Assembly (NCBI RefSeq): GCF_910589235.1 | Contig: NC_060963.1 | Location: 7,479,501-7,543,500, forward strand | Source of the DNA: Vespa crabro | Taxonomy: Eukaryota; Arthropoda; Insecta; Hymenoptera; Vespidae | Direction of reading: 5' to 3' | Length of the DNA stretch: 64,000 nucleotides | Shown here: positions 24,705-37,690 of the stretch, piece after piece | Layout of the letters: every line of letters begins with the position of its first letter | How positions within the stretch are numbered: position 1 is the first letter of the stretch | The notes under the pieces: generated by a model | Databases searched by the model: none | What the model was told of the DNA's origin: nothing | The model's input: the letters and a program-made list of their open reading frames with translations, nothing else | Translations under genes and position numbers: made by a program

Positions 24705-25264
24705 TATTATATAAAAATATTATATAAAAATATATTAAATCATAGTTAAATTTTTCGAGACAATAAATTAGTTTCTAAGCAAAAAACAATTATGCAAATA
24801 TATTATATTGACAAATATAAATATTAAATTGACAAATATATTATATTGACATTATATTCAAAGCACAGAAGTCTTGAATACAGCTTTGAACTAGCCAAAG
24901 ACAGATAAAAAGATATATAAAAATATATATATATTTGCATTGTTCTTTATGTATATATATATATATATATACTATGTATTATTTAATTAATTATTATAGA
25001 AGATTATTATTTTATACGTAACAATAAACAAAAAAGTTTATCGAATGAAACTTTTTAGTTTCGAATGTTGATTAAAATCGAAAATAAACATTAATATAAT
25101 GAAAAATAGTGAAAACAATATGAAAAAAGAAATAGGAAAGTAAGAGAAGGAGATGTATATAGTATGATTGGAAATAGTAAAAGGATTATACGATATTGGA
25201 AATTTTACATAAAGAACAACGGCAACTGGAATGAAATGTTTCGTTCTTAACGGATTCTTTTTTA

Positions 25265-25450
25265 TTCGGGGCGTAAACGGTTCGCAGAAAGTTCACTGAG
25301 CAAGGGTAGGCGGGGTAAAGCTGTTCCGGAGTGGGGTAGGTACGAGTGAGCCTATGAATCCGTAAAGATTGCTTGTGATTGGAGGAGCTAAGTGCGTTAG
25401 GGAAGGGAGCTCGCATCTTATAAAGTAACTCTGAACCCTCAAATAATTCG
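25265..25450 (+). promoter_or_regulatory. hb: Probable proximal promoter of hunchback with TATA box
   Basis: A locally GC-richer stretch leads into TATAAA at 25419-25424, about 2.1 kb upstream of the coding start. The same stretch can be aligned in psi-D (about 35790-35960) and in both orphan copies (about 7245-7420 and 45996-46170). Shared anchors include the block around 'aacggttcgc' and the segment just before the TATA box. In those copies the TATA box is altered (TTATAG in psi-D, TTGTAAAG in the orphans), so only this copy keeps an intact box. The start of transcription would be near 25450. Transcript data would be needed to fix it. Confidence 0.6.
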
Positions 25451-25680
25451 GTATTCGACTTTCAATCTTAGAAGTGCGAGCTTGTAGTAAAGAGAGCAGA
25501 AAGTAAAGAAGAAAAGTAAAGAAAAGAAAAGAAAATCGAGTATGTGCTTGTGTGTGTGAGTGTATACGAATCTGTGTAATAGTATTTCATGTAACGAAGG
25601 CAAAACTACTATAGTGATTTTCAAAGGGAAATTGATGACCTCTGTGTTTCACTCGTTTTGTATATCTACGTTGGTGCTAA
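25450..25680 (+). other. hb: Putative 5' untranslated first exon of hunchback
   Basis: Lies between the TATA box and a strong donor, AA|GTAAGA, at 25681. The only good acceptor before the hb start codon is TTTCACGTAG ending at 27523, nine bases before the ATG. Together they predict a noncoding first exon spliced to the first coding exon, a common arrangement for hb. The exon has no long open frame. Homologous sequence is present in psi-D and, more weakly, in the orphan promoter copies. The exact 5' end is an estimate. Confidence 0.45.
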
Positions 25681-27523
25681 GTAAGAAGGAGAAAGAGAAG
25701 AAGAAGAAGAAGAAGAAGAAGAGAGAGAAAGAAGAATAGTAGCAAATTTTTCGATTAAGGATTCCCTTATTGCGAATGTGAAAGAAAACCAAGTTTTATA
25801 TCGTAAAGGAATGGTAGTTGTATTTTACCTTTTTAATTTTTTTTTGTTTTATTTTCTTCTGCGATCATTAGAACGAAAAATACTATCATCAATCTGATCA
25901 CAAGAATCTCTTTTTGAAGAATTCTAAATCCGACGGAATTTCTTCTTAACGTCTCGTTTCGCGAAATTTCTAGTTACCTACGTCTAGAAATCAAAAGAAC
26001 ATTTAGAAAAACAGAACAAAAGTATGTCTTTCACTAAGTTAACTTTGACTTTGTTTTTGATCGTGCGTATTCTATAATCCATTTGAAATAAGACAAGTTT
26101 GCGACGATGTTTATCAAAGTTCTTTTTTTTTTTTTGTTAAATTTTTCATGAGAAACGTAGATATTTCCAAGAATGGGGAACCATTCGTACATGGATATTA
26201 GATCGGAAAGACCATTCGCAAAAATTTTCTAATCGACAATATTTTAAAGTTAATTTGCTATCGCGAATTCGTTTATTACTTCAGTTTTTGTATTCTTTGG
26301 CCCATTGTACTCTTTTATATTAAAAGAACTTCGACATTAAATAACGCTTGGAAGATTTTTTTTGTGTTTTTTTCTTTCAAGGATATTAACGATCATTTGC
26401 AAATATTTTCCTCATCGGTCGTATATACGAATCGTATATTGTTAATTCGCTAATTCGACATAGGACAACTAATTTATACAAATATCCGAGGAGATATCTT
26501 ATATCTTTCTTGTTTCTTCTCTTTCTCTTTGCTAGTATCTTTTCCGCCCATGTTGCCATTTCTTCATTCGAGTCATTGAAATTATATTCGAGCACTCACG
26601 CATACATTTACATCGTCCCTTTGCCACAAATTCTCTATTTACGAAAATTCGACATTCGGTTTAACCTTCGATTCGACATCTCTATTATTTCGTTTGTAAA
26701 AGAAAATAATTTTCTAGTCGTGGAAGTAATAACTCAACAAAAGGTAATCCGTTTTCTCTTTCTCTTTATTTCTTTATATCTCGATGTTAAGAAATAAAAT
26801 GCGATTAAAAATTATATATTCCTTCGTGTTCCTTTACAAGGGTATATTTTATGTTAATTTTGTACTTGAGAAAATTTTTTCTAACATTTATTTCGCTTTA
26901 AAACGCCATAAAAGGCCGTCGATATTTTATTTATGACACATTGCTTCGTAGATAATGTAAAGGACAATGAGATTCCAGTAAAAGTCAAAGGCGGAATATT
27001 TCGACCTGGTACGTACCCCAGCATTACTCTTCGTTTCCGTTAGTTGCTCCAGTTGAATAAATCAACCGGACGTACCGATGTTACTCTTCCTTTTTCTTTT
27101 CCTTAGTATCCCTTGCTTGAGGAAGGAAGAGGTACGGTAGAAAGGTTTTTGAAGCTATTTAATTGAAAATTTACCTACGGATTATGTTCGGTCTCCCGTA
27201 GGTTTAGCCTTCAGGTTATTCGCTACCCTTTTTCGCAGAACTTTGTACAATCTGTACAAATACCAAATCTCACTCTTCTTCTTGTCATCTACATTGTTTA
27301 TAGTACTCGGGTAGACTGATGTTCAATTTTCTACGGGTTTGACCTACCATCCTTGTTCTTTTAATATTGTCAGTCGTATACGTAAAAAGTGGTAGGCAGA
27401 ATGTGATATACTTGATATTTCTTGCGAAGATATAATTTTACGAATTTTCCAATAGTTATTTCCTCGAACACGTCGCTTAAACGTATATCCAATTAATTGG
27501 GAATTTCACTTTGTTTCACGTAG
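25681..27523 (+). other. hb: Predicted 5' leader intron of hunchback
   Basis: About 1.84 kb between donor GTAAGA at 25681 and acceptor TTTCACGTAG ending at 27523. A GAA/GA microsatellite sits at 25691-25735. Much of it aligns with psi-D (about 36.1-37.6 kb) and with the orphan copies (about 7.7-8.9 and 46.4-47.6 kb), best around 25985-26130, where the block 'ttgactttgt' plus 'tgatcgt' recurs in all copies. Short open frames here are not conserved between copies. Confidence 0.5.
25691..25735. repeat. (GAA)n/(GA)n microsatellite at the start of the hunchback leader intron
   Basis: AAG/GAA units just downstream of the predicted donor at 25681. Confidence 0.85.
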
Positions 27524-27532
27524 AAAATTAAA

Positions 27533-29973
27533 ATGAGAGGAAATTGCAAAAACGCAGAATCTGTCGTACGGGAGTCGAATCAACAGCAACAGCAACAACA
27601 ACAGCAACAACAACAGCAACAACAACAGCAACAACAACAGCAACAGCAACAGCAACAAGAAATCATCAGAGATGAACATCCCCACCATTCCTCAACCACG
27701 CCCGGTTGGGTTAATACAGACAGAACTGTGGTGAGTAATCGTCTGAATCCCCCATTCCCTCTCTTTTCTTTTTCTCTTATTTTATTGTCCTATGTTAGTA
27801 ACCTTTCACGTACACTTACCTTCACACATACATGAGTACCTACCCTTCTCCCTCTCTCACCCTTCATCGTTCGCAAATCTCCCCCTTACTCAATCGACAA
27901 AATATCGCTTTTCTGTCTTCAATGGAGTTTTCTCGATCATCGAAAAGAAGCTGCTAATTTTTTCTTTCTTCTGTTTTTCATCGTAGAAAGAGGAACCGGT
28001 TGAAGACAAAAACGACGATTCGGGGATGTCACCAGGAGATTACACAAGTAATTCAACGTCCCCTATGAGCGGAGGATCTTTTTCAGCACCAAATTGCAGC
28101 TTATCGCCTGGAAGTTCAACTTCACAGGATTCGAATAATATCCAGTCTAATAATTCAGATTATAGTCCACAACAAATGTTTAATGAGTGTAGAGTACCTG
28201 GCGAATTCAATCAACACGGACAGATCGATGATTCTCAAATGACCATGAATGTTGCTTCTGATGCTGTCAAGTCCACCTCCGATAACGGAGATGCATTTCA
28301 ATGTCCCATTTGTGGCACGATAAGTTTAAATATGTACGTTAAATAATATTGTTATATGATAAAGCTATATATAAGAGATTAATTAAAAATGATAATATAA
28401 GTATAAAAAGGAATATTTCTTTGATCATTACTTGTTTTCAATACGAAATAAAGTAATAATACATTTTTTAAACATGCTATTATTTTGCAGATCAAGTTTT
28501 TCGGAACATCTTTCTAATCATTACGGCAATAGGGTGGAAATGCGAGATAATGGAAATAATGAATCGACTGATATAAGCGTTCCCGGACCGTCTCGAGAGA
28601 GCAACAGTCAAACTTCTCCGAATCCTGGAGAAAGATCGGAAGTTGAAGAATCTGAGGAACCTGGACTTCGAGTACCGCGAGTGAACTCACAGGGAAGAAT
28701 AAAAACTTTCCGCTGCAAACAATGTCAGTTCGTCGCTCTAACGAAACTTGAATTTTGGGAACATAGTCGCAGACATATAAAAGCAGAGAAATTATTAACT
28801 TGCCCAAAGTGTCCATTTGTTACAGAATATAAACATCACTTAGAGTATCATTTGAGAAATCATTTTGGTTCGAAACCGTTCAAATGCGATAAGTGTTCTT
28901 ATTCTTGTGTGAACAAATCAATGCTTAATAGCCATTTAAAATCACATTCAAATGTTTATCAATATAGATGTGCCGATTGTTGCTATGCAACAAAATATTG
29001 TCATTCCCTTAAATTGCATTTAAGGAAGTATACTCATCTACCTGCCATGGTACTAAATGCAGATGGTTCTCCTAATCCATTACCAATTATTGATATTTAT
29101 GGTACTAGACGAGGCCCAAAAAACAAGTCTAAAGTACAGAAGAAAGAAGGAACTGTTCGAAGATCGAATATTGAACAAACAAATACAGGATCGGGAATGG
29201 TAACGCTATCTCCTCAAGTCTCACCTACAAACTCACTTGCTACTACAACGAACTCAACTATCGTGAATCCTTCATCTTCTACTATGACCGGTGGTAGCAT
29301 GGTCAACGGCATGGTCAACAATTTGGATGTTGATAATCAGTCTACGATTATGCCCTACAATCAAACATTTTCTGGCTATCAATTACCAAATAATTTACCA
29401 ATTCAAGAACCTCAGGAGAGGCTAATGCCTTTGGATCTGAGTATGCATACGCTACCATGTTCTTATGAAAACAATACCATGAATAATCAATCGAGAAGAT
29501 CAGTTACCCCAATCAAAGGAAAGGGTACAAACAGACGAAAGGGGAAGGCGTATAAGTTAGATCGTAGGTTAGTTGTCTCGGATAATGAAACAGACGAAGA
29601 AACAACATCACAATTGCAGCATACTCATGAGTTTTCGAGAAGGATAGAAAACGACGTTCATAGCTTAGAAGATCAAATGGATGATCGGCAATCAGAAGAA
29701 CATTCAGATAATCATCCAGAAGATTATTCGGAAGATCGTCCAGATTATCACCTTCCATCGTGTTCAAGGGATTTGGTTCCAAGATATCGTCCCACTTCAA
29801 ACGGTGATTCTCTATTCTGCTATTACTGTGAAATAGCCTTTGTAAATGTTATAATGTATACAGAACATATGAATTATCACGGATATGAAGATCCGTATAC
29901 ATGCAACAAATGCGGTCATAAATGTAACGATAAGGTAGCCTTTTTCCTTCATATAGGAAAATCGAAACATTAG
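27533..29973 (+). CDS. hb: Hunchback, gap-class C2H2 zinc-finger transcription factor (3 coding exons)
   Basis: Intact gene: join(27533-27730, 27987-28333, 28491-29973), 2028 nt, 675 residues. Introns of 256 and 157 bp have GT-AG ends (GTGAGT/TCGTAG and GTACGT/TTGCAG), and the frame is kept across both. The start is the first ATG after a good acceptor at 27523. Residues 17-42 are 26 glutamines. One N-terminal finger (C172, C175, H188, H192) is split by intron 2. Four central fingers follow: C257/C260/H273/H277, C286/C289/H302/H306, C314/C317/H330/H334 and C342/C345/H358/H364. A terminal pair has C625/C628/H641/H645 and C653/C656/H669/H675. This 1+4+2 layout and the spacer after finger five are typical of insect Hunchback, a nuclear DNA-binding regulator of anterior-posterior patterning and neuroblast timing. 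P495-S499 reads PLDLS, the form bound by the CtBP corepressor (inference from motif). It is the only hb copy here without stops or lost zinc ligands. Confidence 0.97.
27581..27658 (+). repeat. hb: CAR trinucleotide run coding for 26 glutamines in hb exon 1
   Basis: Uninterrupted CAA/CAG codons encode residues 17-42 of Hunchback. CAA and CAG are mixed in a near-regular pattern (CAG CAA CAA CAA recurs) rather than forming a pure CAG tract, which suggests growth by duplication of a longer unit. The antisense strand reads as a leucine run, which is a shadow. The decayed hb copies start downstream of the equivalent position or have lost it. Length is likely variable within the species (inference). 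Confidence 0.9.
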
Positions 29974-29999
29974 TAAAAACAAATGTTTCTCTCTCTTTT

Positions 30000-30030
<31 letters not shown>

Positions 30031-30110
30031 TTCTCTCTCTCCTTTTTCTTCGTTCTATTTTAAACTATTTGCATTATACTACTTTATATAAAAAATATAA
30101 ATAAAAAACG
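29974..30110 (+). other. hb: hunchback 3' untranslated region with candidate poly(A) signal
   Basis: Follows the TAG stop at 29971-29973. It contains a CT-rich microsatellite (29987-30042) and AATAAA at 30100-30105. A second AATAAA at about 31264-31269 would give a UTR of about 1.3 kb. Several ATTGTA boxes occur downstream (near 31028, 31139 and 31218), resembling half of a Drosophila Nanos response element. I did not see a complete GUUGU plus AUUGUA element at the usual spacing. The true end is undetermined. Confidence 0.5.
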
Positions 30111-30514
30111 AAAAAACTTATAGAAGATCCTATCTATAATATTATAAAACTATAATAACGATCAAATGAATTCTTCTATAATAAAAATTTTCAGTATTTC
30201 TTAAGAGAAAAAGAAGAAGTATAAAAAAGGAATTATTAGTAATAACTGTAAAAGAGTTTAACTCTTAAACATCTTTTAAGCGTAAAAAAATTAAAACGTA
30301 TTTAAGCGTAAAATAATTACGCATAATCTCGACTAGTCAAAATTCTAGTTTTCTTAAACTTAAATATGCTGTTTTCTAGTATATACGATAAATTATATGA
30401 AAGAAAGAGAAACATTCTTTGATGTTAAGAAAGTTTATCTACGAATCAGACTTCGTGATTTCATATTTATATATCTTTTTTGTAAAAGAGATATAGTATT
30501 TACAATATATATAG

Positions 30515-30572
<58 letters not shown>

Positions 30573-30600
30573 GTATATATATTAGTATATATATTAGTAT

Positions 30601-30650
<50 letters not shown>

Positions 30651-31900
30651 GTATATGTATATTCATGAAAGTAAAATATAATTAAAAAACGAGATATGTA
30701 AAATTATACTTTTTCGAAAGGAATTTATCATAAAAAAGTATATAATTATTATATAGAAACATATATTTTTCGAAGTATAAAAGTTTTACCGTTTCAAAGA
30801 AAAAATGTAATTGAGATACATGAACTTCGATGGATGCTACTTGCTATATTAATCAGACGAATTATGCGTTGATTTAATCTTTTTTTTTTTTGATCGACTA
30901 AATTTTTGTTTATATTCAATCAATTGACTATATTATCTTTTTTTTTTCTTTTTATGTTGACATTTAACGCATCGTCGTTATTTATTTTCGAACAATGGAT
31001 TTTTTTTTATTTTCTTGCAACTCGTTCCATTGTAAGTTCATGCCAATTTTCTCTATTATTATGGCACGAAGAATGAAAAACAGAAGTAATCGCCTCACTT
31101 ATGTGTGCTATTTACTCAGCGTTTAGACTTAGTATTATTGTACTTAATTATTCGACATTCCGCTGATATCTATATATCTGTGATATATATATTTATATAT
31201 ATAAGACGACAGAATTCATTGTATTAATTTCTTTTTCTTTCGAATTTTGTTTTATCAATCGCTGAATAAAACAAAACCAGAGCGCCAGTATTATTAGTGT
31301 CTAGTATTAGTTACATTAGGTAAACTTAAACCGAATTTAATACCTTAAATATAATGCCTTTTGATATGACTGATATACCTCTTATGATAAAAGAAAATGA
31401 AAAGTAACTTTAAGAACAGTCGAGATTAATTGAAGGATTACCGACAGTCGGTGTAAGTGAACTTCTTTTTCTTCTTTATTTCACTGATTCAAACGATTTA
31501 AATTCTATAGTTTCTCATTTACAATTTCATTAAAATATTTAAACAATAATGAAATTGTCGAATGATACCATTAGAGGAATTTGCATTTACTTTTGATATT
31601 AAGTCGATAAGTTTATAAAATTTTTTCTCAGACTATTTTGACTTTGCCGGTATTTCAGAGTTCTTTTATAAAAAATGACAATTTTTGTCATTGTCAAATC
31701 ATAGCAGCAGACTTACATAATACAATGATACAGATGTAAACACACTAAGTTTCCTATTATATGCCATGTTAAAATAAAAAATGTTGTTTTCTTTTCATAT
31801 TACTATCATTAATATTCCAAAAAACATATCAATTAATTTTCTGTCGATATTATTATTCGAAAGTTTTATTAATTCGAAGTTATCAATTTATTGTTCTGAA
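30111..31900 (+). other. hunchback 3' flank, the single-copy parent of the flanks behind psi-A and psi-D
   Basis: No gene. It contains long (TA)n tracts (30504-30655). It aligns with 2.15-3.23 kb and 40.9-41.98 kb at several anchors: 'gaaaggaattt' near 30715, 'acaatttttgtca' near 31680, and 'attattattcgaaa' near 31848. The decayed copies have roughly 850 bp extra between the end of exon 3 and this homology, so either hb lost it or the decayed lineage gained it. Confidence 0.7.
30504..30655. repeat. TA-rich microsatellite cluster in hunchback 3' region
   Basis: Alternating TA runs with TATTTA and TATTAG interruptions. The decayed copies have only short TA runs at the equivalent site. Confidence 0.9.
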
Positions 31901-33380
31901 TATTTTCGCGAAGTTTTTTGACGCAAATCCGTCCGGTGGAACGAAAAAGATGCTTATTTACGGACAATTTTTCTATCGGATGTCAAACTATATTGGATAA
32001 TAAAAGCACTTCAATCAATTAACAATCAATATGCAAATTGTCACGGGTCGACACACCCATAGGGAATTCTTCATTTAATTCGTATCTCATATACAAGGCG
32101 AAAGAGAGTTTCGCTTTGCGAAAGAAAAAGTCGAATAAATTTTATCAAATCTTCTTTCTAATAGTAACCTTTGAAATTAAAAAATGTTCTGGTACTTTTT
32201 CATTCAGTTAGTTTTGAAAAAGACGTAAGTATTACGATTTGGATATTACGATCATTAATTTTCTCTTTCTTTATCTTCTCAAATGAAAAAGAAACGTACA
32301 TTTGAACTTTAACGCACGCATTAAAAAAAAGCATGTATATATATAGGTCGTCTATAGGTTAATTAAATGTAGATGGTAGCATCGAAGCTTTTCTTTGTGA
32401 TTTTCTAACGAATCGATTAAGAAACAAAACAAACGTAATAGAAATATGAAGAAGTCGTCATAGACGGTGGTCGTTTTGAACCGGTGTCTTGACTTTAATC
32501 GACGGCTTTGAATTTCAATCGATAAAATAGAGATCAAAGTGGACAATTCGTAATGTTAAGTAATTTTAGTACGCTATTATGGCATTATAGACGAAAAAAA
32601 TGTATAGAAAGTTTCAATTGAAAACGAACGGTTTCGATTTCGACCGCGTTTAATTGATATTGGAGATTGATCTAAATTTTAACATGAACCCTTTGAAATG
32701 AAACTGCCAGTTAAATGAATGCAATTTTCAATATGGAGTGTTGAGAGCCGTCAACAACAATTAGCGGACAATTTAGCTTTTCATTTGTACGGTAATAAAT
32801 ATATCTTTTGTTAAGAGAGCATGAGAAAGCTTTAATATCATAAATAAACAAAAAAATATGCTTTTATAAATAGTTCATGTCGCTTTTTATCTTACTCCTT
32901 TTTATAATTGTATAATTTAATAGCTGTAATATTTTTAATCTTTCATTATGTAAAGTTATAAAAAAGCCATATAAGACATTTCTTAGTTTCAAAAAGGCGA
33001 TTTTGGTGATTTTTAGGGCAAAGTAAATTTATTCAAATCCTATGAGATTTTCTATTTCGACCGTAAATACGATCAATAAGTAAAATACTCTTACCTAAAA
33101 GTTAATTTATTGTAATGAAAAATTTAACAGTAGTTCTCGTCACTGGAAATTTTTATTCAAGGTTACTGATATTTTTCGAGTACTCTTTGAAAATAGGTTC
33201 TTTGAGAAATCGTTGAACTCTTTAAATTGAACACACCTTCGATTTTATGCTTTTGTTAAGCAGTTCGAAAAGTATTCTCTTGCTGTCATATATTTTCTTT
33301 TGAGAAAATGGTACACCTTTTTCGAAAGGAAAGGAGAGAACTAAGAAATTCACATATTTTTAAAGATTTGTGAACAAAAC
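31901..33380. other. Gene-free spacer, single copy in the window
   Basis: No convincing gene or repeat. The longest open frame (32352-32546, minus strand, 64 residues) has no recognisable domain. Homology to the hb 3' flank ends near the left edge, and homology to the hb upstream region starts near the right edge. This spacer therefore separates the functional hb unit from psi-D. Confidence 0.6.
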
Positions 33381-33994
33381 GTGAATCATGACGTGAACAA
33401 ATGAAAAAGACGGATTCTTGTTTTTCTTTTACGAAGGAAAGTTACTCCTTCGTCAATTGAAAAACGTCAAGAAAAATAACAAAATTTTTAGAAAATAAGA
33501 GACCAACTTTCTCTATTGCTAATCTTGCTATTACGAAAATCAAAGTTTTTGTCCTTTAATAGTCGGGCTAAAATAAAAATTAACTTGCTGGCGAATATCA
33601 TAAATTTTATAGAATTACCCGAAACTTTGTGAAGATAAAGTATGTGTCGATCTGAAAATAAAAACCTTTATAAGCTTCTTTGAGAATAATATTTTTCAAA
33701 AATATTGTTAAAGGATTTCTAAAGCCTAAGTTTTTTGAATAATAAGTCGTGGTGCCTTAATTTCTTACACTTACATTTTTGTTTCATAAGTAACTTCTCA
33801 AAAGTAAAAATTAGTAACTCCTCAAAATTGTACATCCTTGTTATATAACGTGTATAAGTCTTATAGTCGTTTGAAATGCGATTTTAGTTGAGTAAAGAAT
33901 AAAGATAAAAGAAAGAAGAACGAAATATTTGCAAATATCAATTAGTTTATTGTAAATTCTTTGTATAAATATTTAAATATTTCAAGAAAAATCA

Positions 33995-34043
<49 letters not shown>

Positions 34044-37000
34044 AAAAGTAGTGAAGTATTAAGAAATCTTGTAATATTGACAGAAAAGAAATTGTATTGA
34101 ATTTAAAAAAAATACAAAATAGGATATGTTTTGTTTGTTTATTGTCGTGTTAGTAGGTCGATCGGACGGTTGGACGATAACAATTTTATCGCTATACATA
34201 CGACATTTAGTGAGAAAATAGGATTACTTGGTATTAAATATAATACAATTTTAAATAATCACAATTTTTTTCTTTTTTTGTTAAACATAATATCGAATAT
34301 ATTTAAATATCGTAAATCAAGAATAACGAGTTTTTATTATGTTCGATATTTTATAATACAGTTATCATCGAAGAAATTGAGCTAAAGTATAATTCTTAAT
34401 TGTTCAAGCTTAAACTATTTATATTGTATTTATTTTTTATTAAAACACCTTTCATAATTTAAATCGCAATGTATGGATATATAATTTCAAAATCTTTATA
34501 CTCTTACAGCGTAGCATTTATGAAATTTCAAATATCGAATTTAAATGCAGAAGAACATCTAATTGGATTTAAGAGATAATCCGTAAGAATTTTATTCTTA
34601 CGAAAAGATCTACGTATAATATCCATTTTTATGCGACGATTTTAACATGATTATTATTGGAAAAGCATTATGTTTCTCTAATACATTTCATACATACTTA
34701 TAAATTTTGGTCACAAAATATTTTGACTTTCGACAAAATTGCACCAATTAAATCGGATTGTACCAAATTGGATTACATTATTTTTTGAATACAAAAATTT
34801 ATTACTATATTTCTATTAATAATAAAAGGTGGTATAATGATAATTATTCTTTTCAAGAAGTATCTTAATGACAATCCGCAATAGTTTAACCTGTCTAGTC
34901 TTTCGTACAGTTAAAGATATATTGTATCTAATACATTGTATGCAAGGTCTTCTAACAGGAAACATGAACAACAAGGAGCTATCACATATTTTTTCTTACA
35001 AAATTTTATTTGTTTAAATGATTTTTCTCATTAAGCCGCACAACATTGTTGCTACACTAATATTTATAATAATTGATATTATTTTTATTAAAATTCTTGT
35101 CATTTTTTATACCTTAATTATATTATTGGAAAAAGACTTTCTATTTATAGATATTTTATCTGTTTAGATAAAAACATAAGAGACTGGTTGTGCTGGAGAT
35201 ATAAAAAATTACGATGGTAAAGAGTCAAGAAGAATTTTCTGAGAAAATTTTTTTAACTTTTTATTATTTTCTTTAATCAAAAAAATTTCTATTCTTTATG
35301 TATATATATGTTTTAGTTTATAGCTTGAATTGAATTTGTAGTTTTAATTCATAGCTTGGATTGAATAGTACAGATTAGAATCGTTGAAGTTAAGAAAAAA
35401 TTTTTTGATTTTATTCTTATAAAATTTGCAATAATTATTTCCATTGGATTATTTATTTCGAATATGAGTTATCTGAATCTAGTTTATATATTATTTTTTT
35501 ATGATGAAATCTTTTGATATATACTTTAATAATAAATGTATTATAGAAAAAAATGATACAGTTAACAGTTTATTATTAGAAAAATTATAGAAAGAAACCA
35601 AAATAAACATAAAAGTATTTAAAGACAGTGAAAAGGACATAAAAGAAAGGAAAGGAGGACGTTGAGGTGGAAACGAAAAAGATTATTCGTTATTCAATAT
35701 CTTAGAAGAAAAATAACGATAAACGGAATGATATGATTCGTTATTACGAAATAATGACGTCATTAACGTCAAGTAAGGTACTTGGGGGCGAAAACAGTTC
35801 GTAAGAAATTCAGGGAGTAGGGGTAGTAAAAGTAAAAGAGAATCGAAAGTGGGGTTACGAACGAGTATATAAATTCGTAAAAATTATTGGTTCACCGATG
35901 TGACTGACAAAATGTGTTAGAGACGTGAACTTATAGTCTAGGGTAAATTCGAATAAATTTTTCATTTTGTATTTTTCATTTTGAATTGTATTTTGAAAAT
36001 TAAAAGTTATTTGACTTAGTTAATTTTTTGTACCTTTAATATTAAACGTAAACTAAATCAATTAACTTTCATTACTTGAGATTGAAGGAAAGAGAAGAAA
36101 GGCGAGTGAGAGAGAGAAAGAGAGAGAGGAAAGATTTATCTACGTTTGTATATGAGTTTGTGTATTTCATTATTTGTTAGAAATCTAAATTGTTATTTAA
36201 CATTTAAAAGGAAAAGTTTGGTGGTCGTCGATTTCTCTGATTTTATATATCTACGTTATCAAATCGAGGTAGTAGAAGAAGAAATTGATCAAGGATTTTT
36301 CTTTCTAGGAAAAGATAGGTATATGCATTTTCTATTTTTTTCTATTTTTCTTTTTACATCTTCCTACTTGGTCCAAGGAATGTACCGTTCCGATTTCTAA
36401 TTACTTACGTATAGAAATTAAAGGAATATTTAGAAAAAGAGAGCAAAACTATGTCGTTTGCGAAATCAATTTTGACTTTGTCTTTGATCGTATGCCTTTT
36501 ATAATCTATTTGGAATAAGACAAGTTATTACTACAATATCTATTAAATTTCTTGTTGCTGTTTAGTATTTTTTGATAAATAAGTACTTTTGAGAATGGAG
36601 AGCATTTTGTATGAGAGTATTAAGTAAGAAGGATCATTCGTCATTTTAAGGTAAAACGTTTTCTCGTTCGGTAACCTCCTCGCCGATTTGTATTCCGCGA
36701 ATTTGTCGGTTACGTTATTATCGCTCATTGAAATCTTTTATTCTCGGAAAATTTCATAGATTTTAAAATAAACTTTGCAAGATTATTCGCATTTCTTTTT
36801 CTTATCTTAAGCGAGCCAGTCATATATTCTTGATTTGTTATTTTGATGTAAAACAACTAATTTATATAAACGAGGAGATATTTCGATATTTCGTTTTTCC
36901 CCTCCATTCTTTTCTTTTTCTCTTTGTATGTGTCTTTTTCTTAAATGTGGCCATTACTTTCTTCGAGTCATTTCAATGATATTCGAGCACATTTTATATC

Positions 37001-37690
37001 GTTTCCACTGTTTCTTTGCCGCGACTTCTCTATTTATGAAAATTTGACATTTGATTTAACTTTCGACACGATTATCGATTTCTATTATCACAGTTTTAAA
37101 AGGCAAATAATTTTTTAATCATATAAGTGATATCAATAAAAGATGATTTTATTATTCCTGACTCTTTCTTTTTTATCCTTTTTCGATGTTAACGAATAAA
37201 ATGAGGTTGAACGTGAAAACTTCTTTTCCTCTCTTTGAAACGTGACAAACGGTTCTCGAGCCTTCTACTATGACCCTCGGCTCGTAGATAAAGTAAGGGA
37301 CAATGAGATTTGACCAAAAGTCAAAAATATCATTTTTCATTTCTATCGTTGCTCCACTTAAATAAATCAACTGGACCTACCTACGTTACTTTTCCTTTTT
37401 ATTTTCTTTGATATTTCTAGCCAATAGAAAAAAGAGGTGTACAAAGCTCATGGTAACCGAAGGTTTATTTATAGCTTATGTATCATCGTCAATATATTTA
37501 ACCTTCAAATTATTCAAACTATCCTTTTTCGCATTTGATCTAACATTTTTGTCCTTCTAATATACGGTTTCAATACGTAGAGTGTAGCTATTCGATTAAG
37601 AATATCTTTTTCCTAGATATTATTTAAAAAATTTTTCAACAATGTCCCTTCAAAATTAGTAGCAATAAATTGACAAAGAGCAATATTATT
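33380..37690 (+). other. Upstream, promoter and leader region of psi-D, decayed
   Basis: Collinear with hb 23.45-27.67 kb. The upstream part matches at 33.4-33.7 and 35.2-35.5 kb, the promoter stretch at 35790-35960, the 5'UTR purine run at 36085-36135, the leader intron at 36405-36560 and later. At the TATA position the sequence reads CTTATAGTC, so the box is degraded. A (TA)n tract lies at 33999-34039. The open frames at 34131-34385 and 36146-36400 have no recognisable domain and no conservation with hb. No gene. Confidence 0.7.
33999..34039. repeat. (TA)n microsatellite
   Basis: Pure TA run in the psi-D upstream region. Confidence 0.92.

Larger units (their letters stand above)
23450..25264 (+). 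other. Upstream region of functional hunchback, shared with psi-D and the right window end
   Basis: No gene. Alignable with the upstream region of psi-D at about 33.38-35.75 kb; anchors are 'acgaaggacagttactc' near 23515 against 'acgaaggaaagttactcc' near 33432, and the stretch around 24280-24560 against 35230-35480. It is also nearly the same as 63.1-64.0 kb. It contains a (GA)n tract (24111-24184) and (TA)n tracts (24652-24704). Regulatory function is possible but not shown. Confidence 0.6.

Noticed and set aside
27506..27688. Poly-leucine frame on the minus strand
   Set aside because: Antisense shadow of the hunchback polyglutamine codons.
28514..29800. Minus-strand frames inside hunchback exon 3 (28514-28816 and 29513-29800)
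   Set aside because: Shadows of the zinc-finger coding sequence on the opposite strand.
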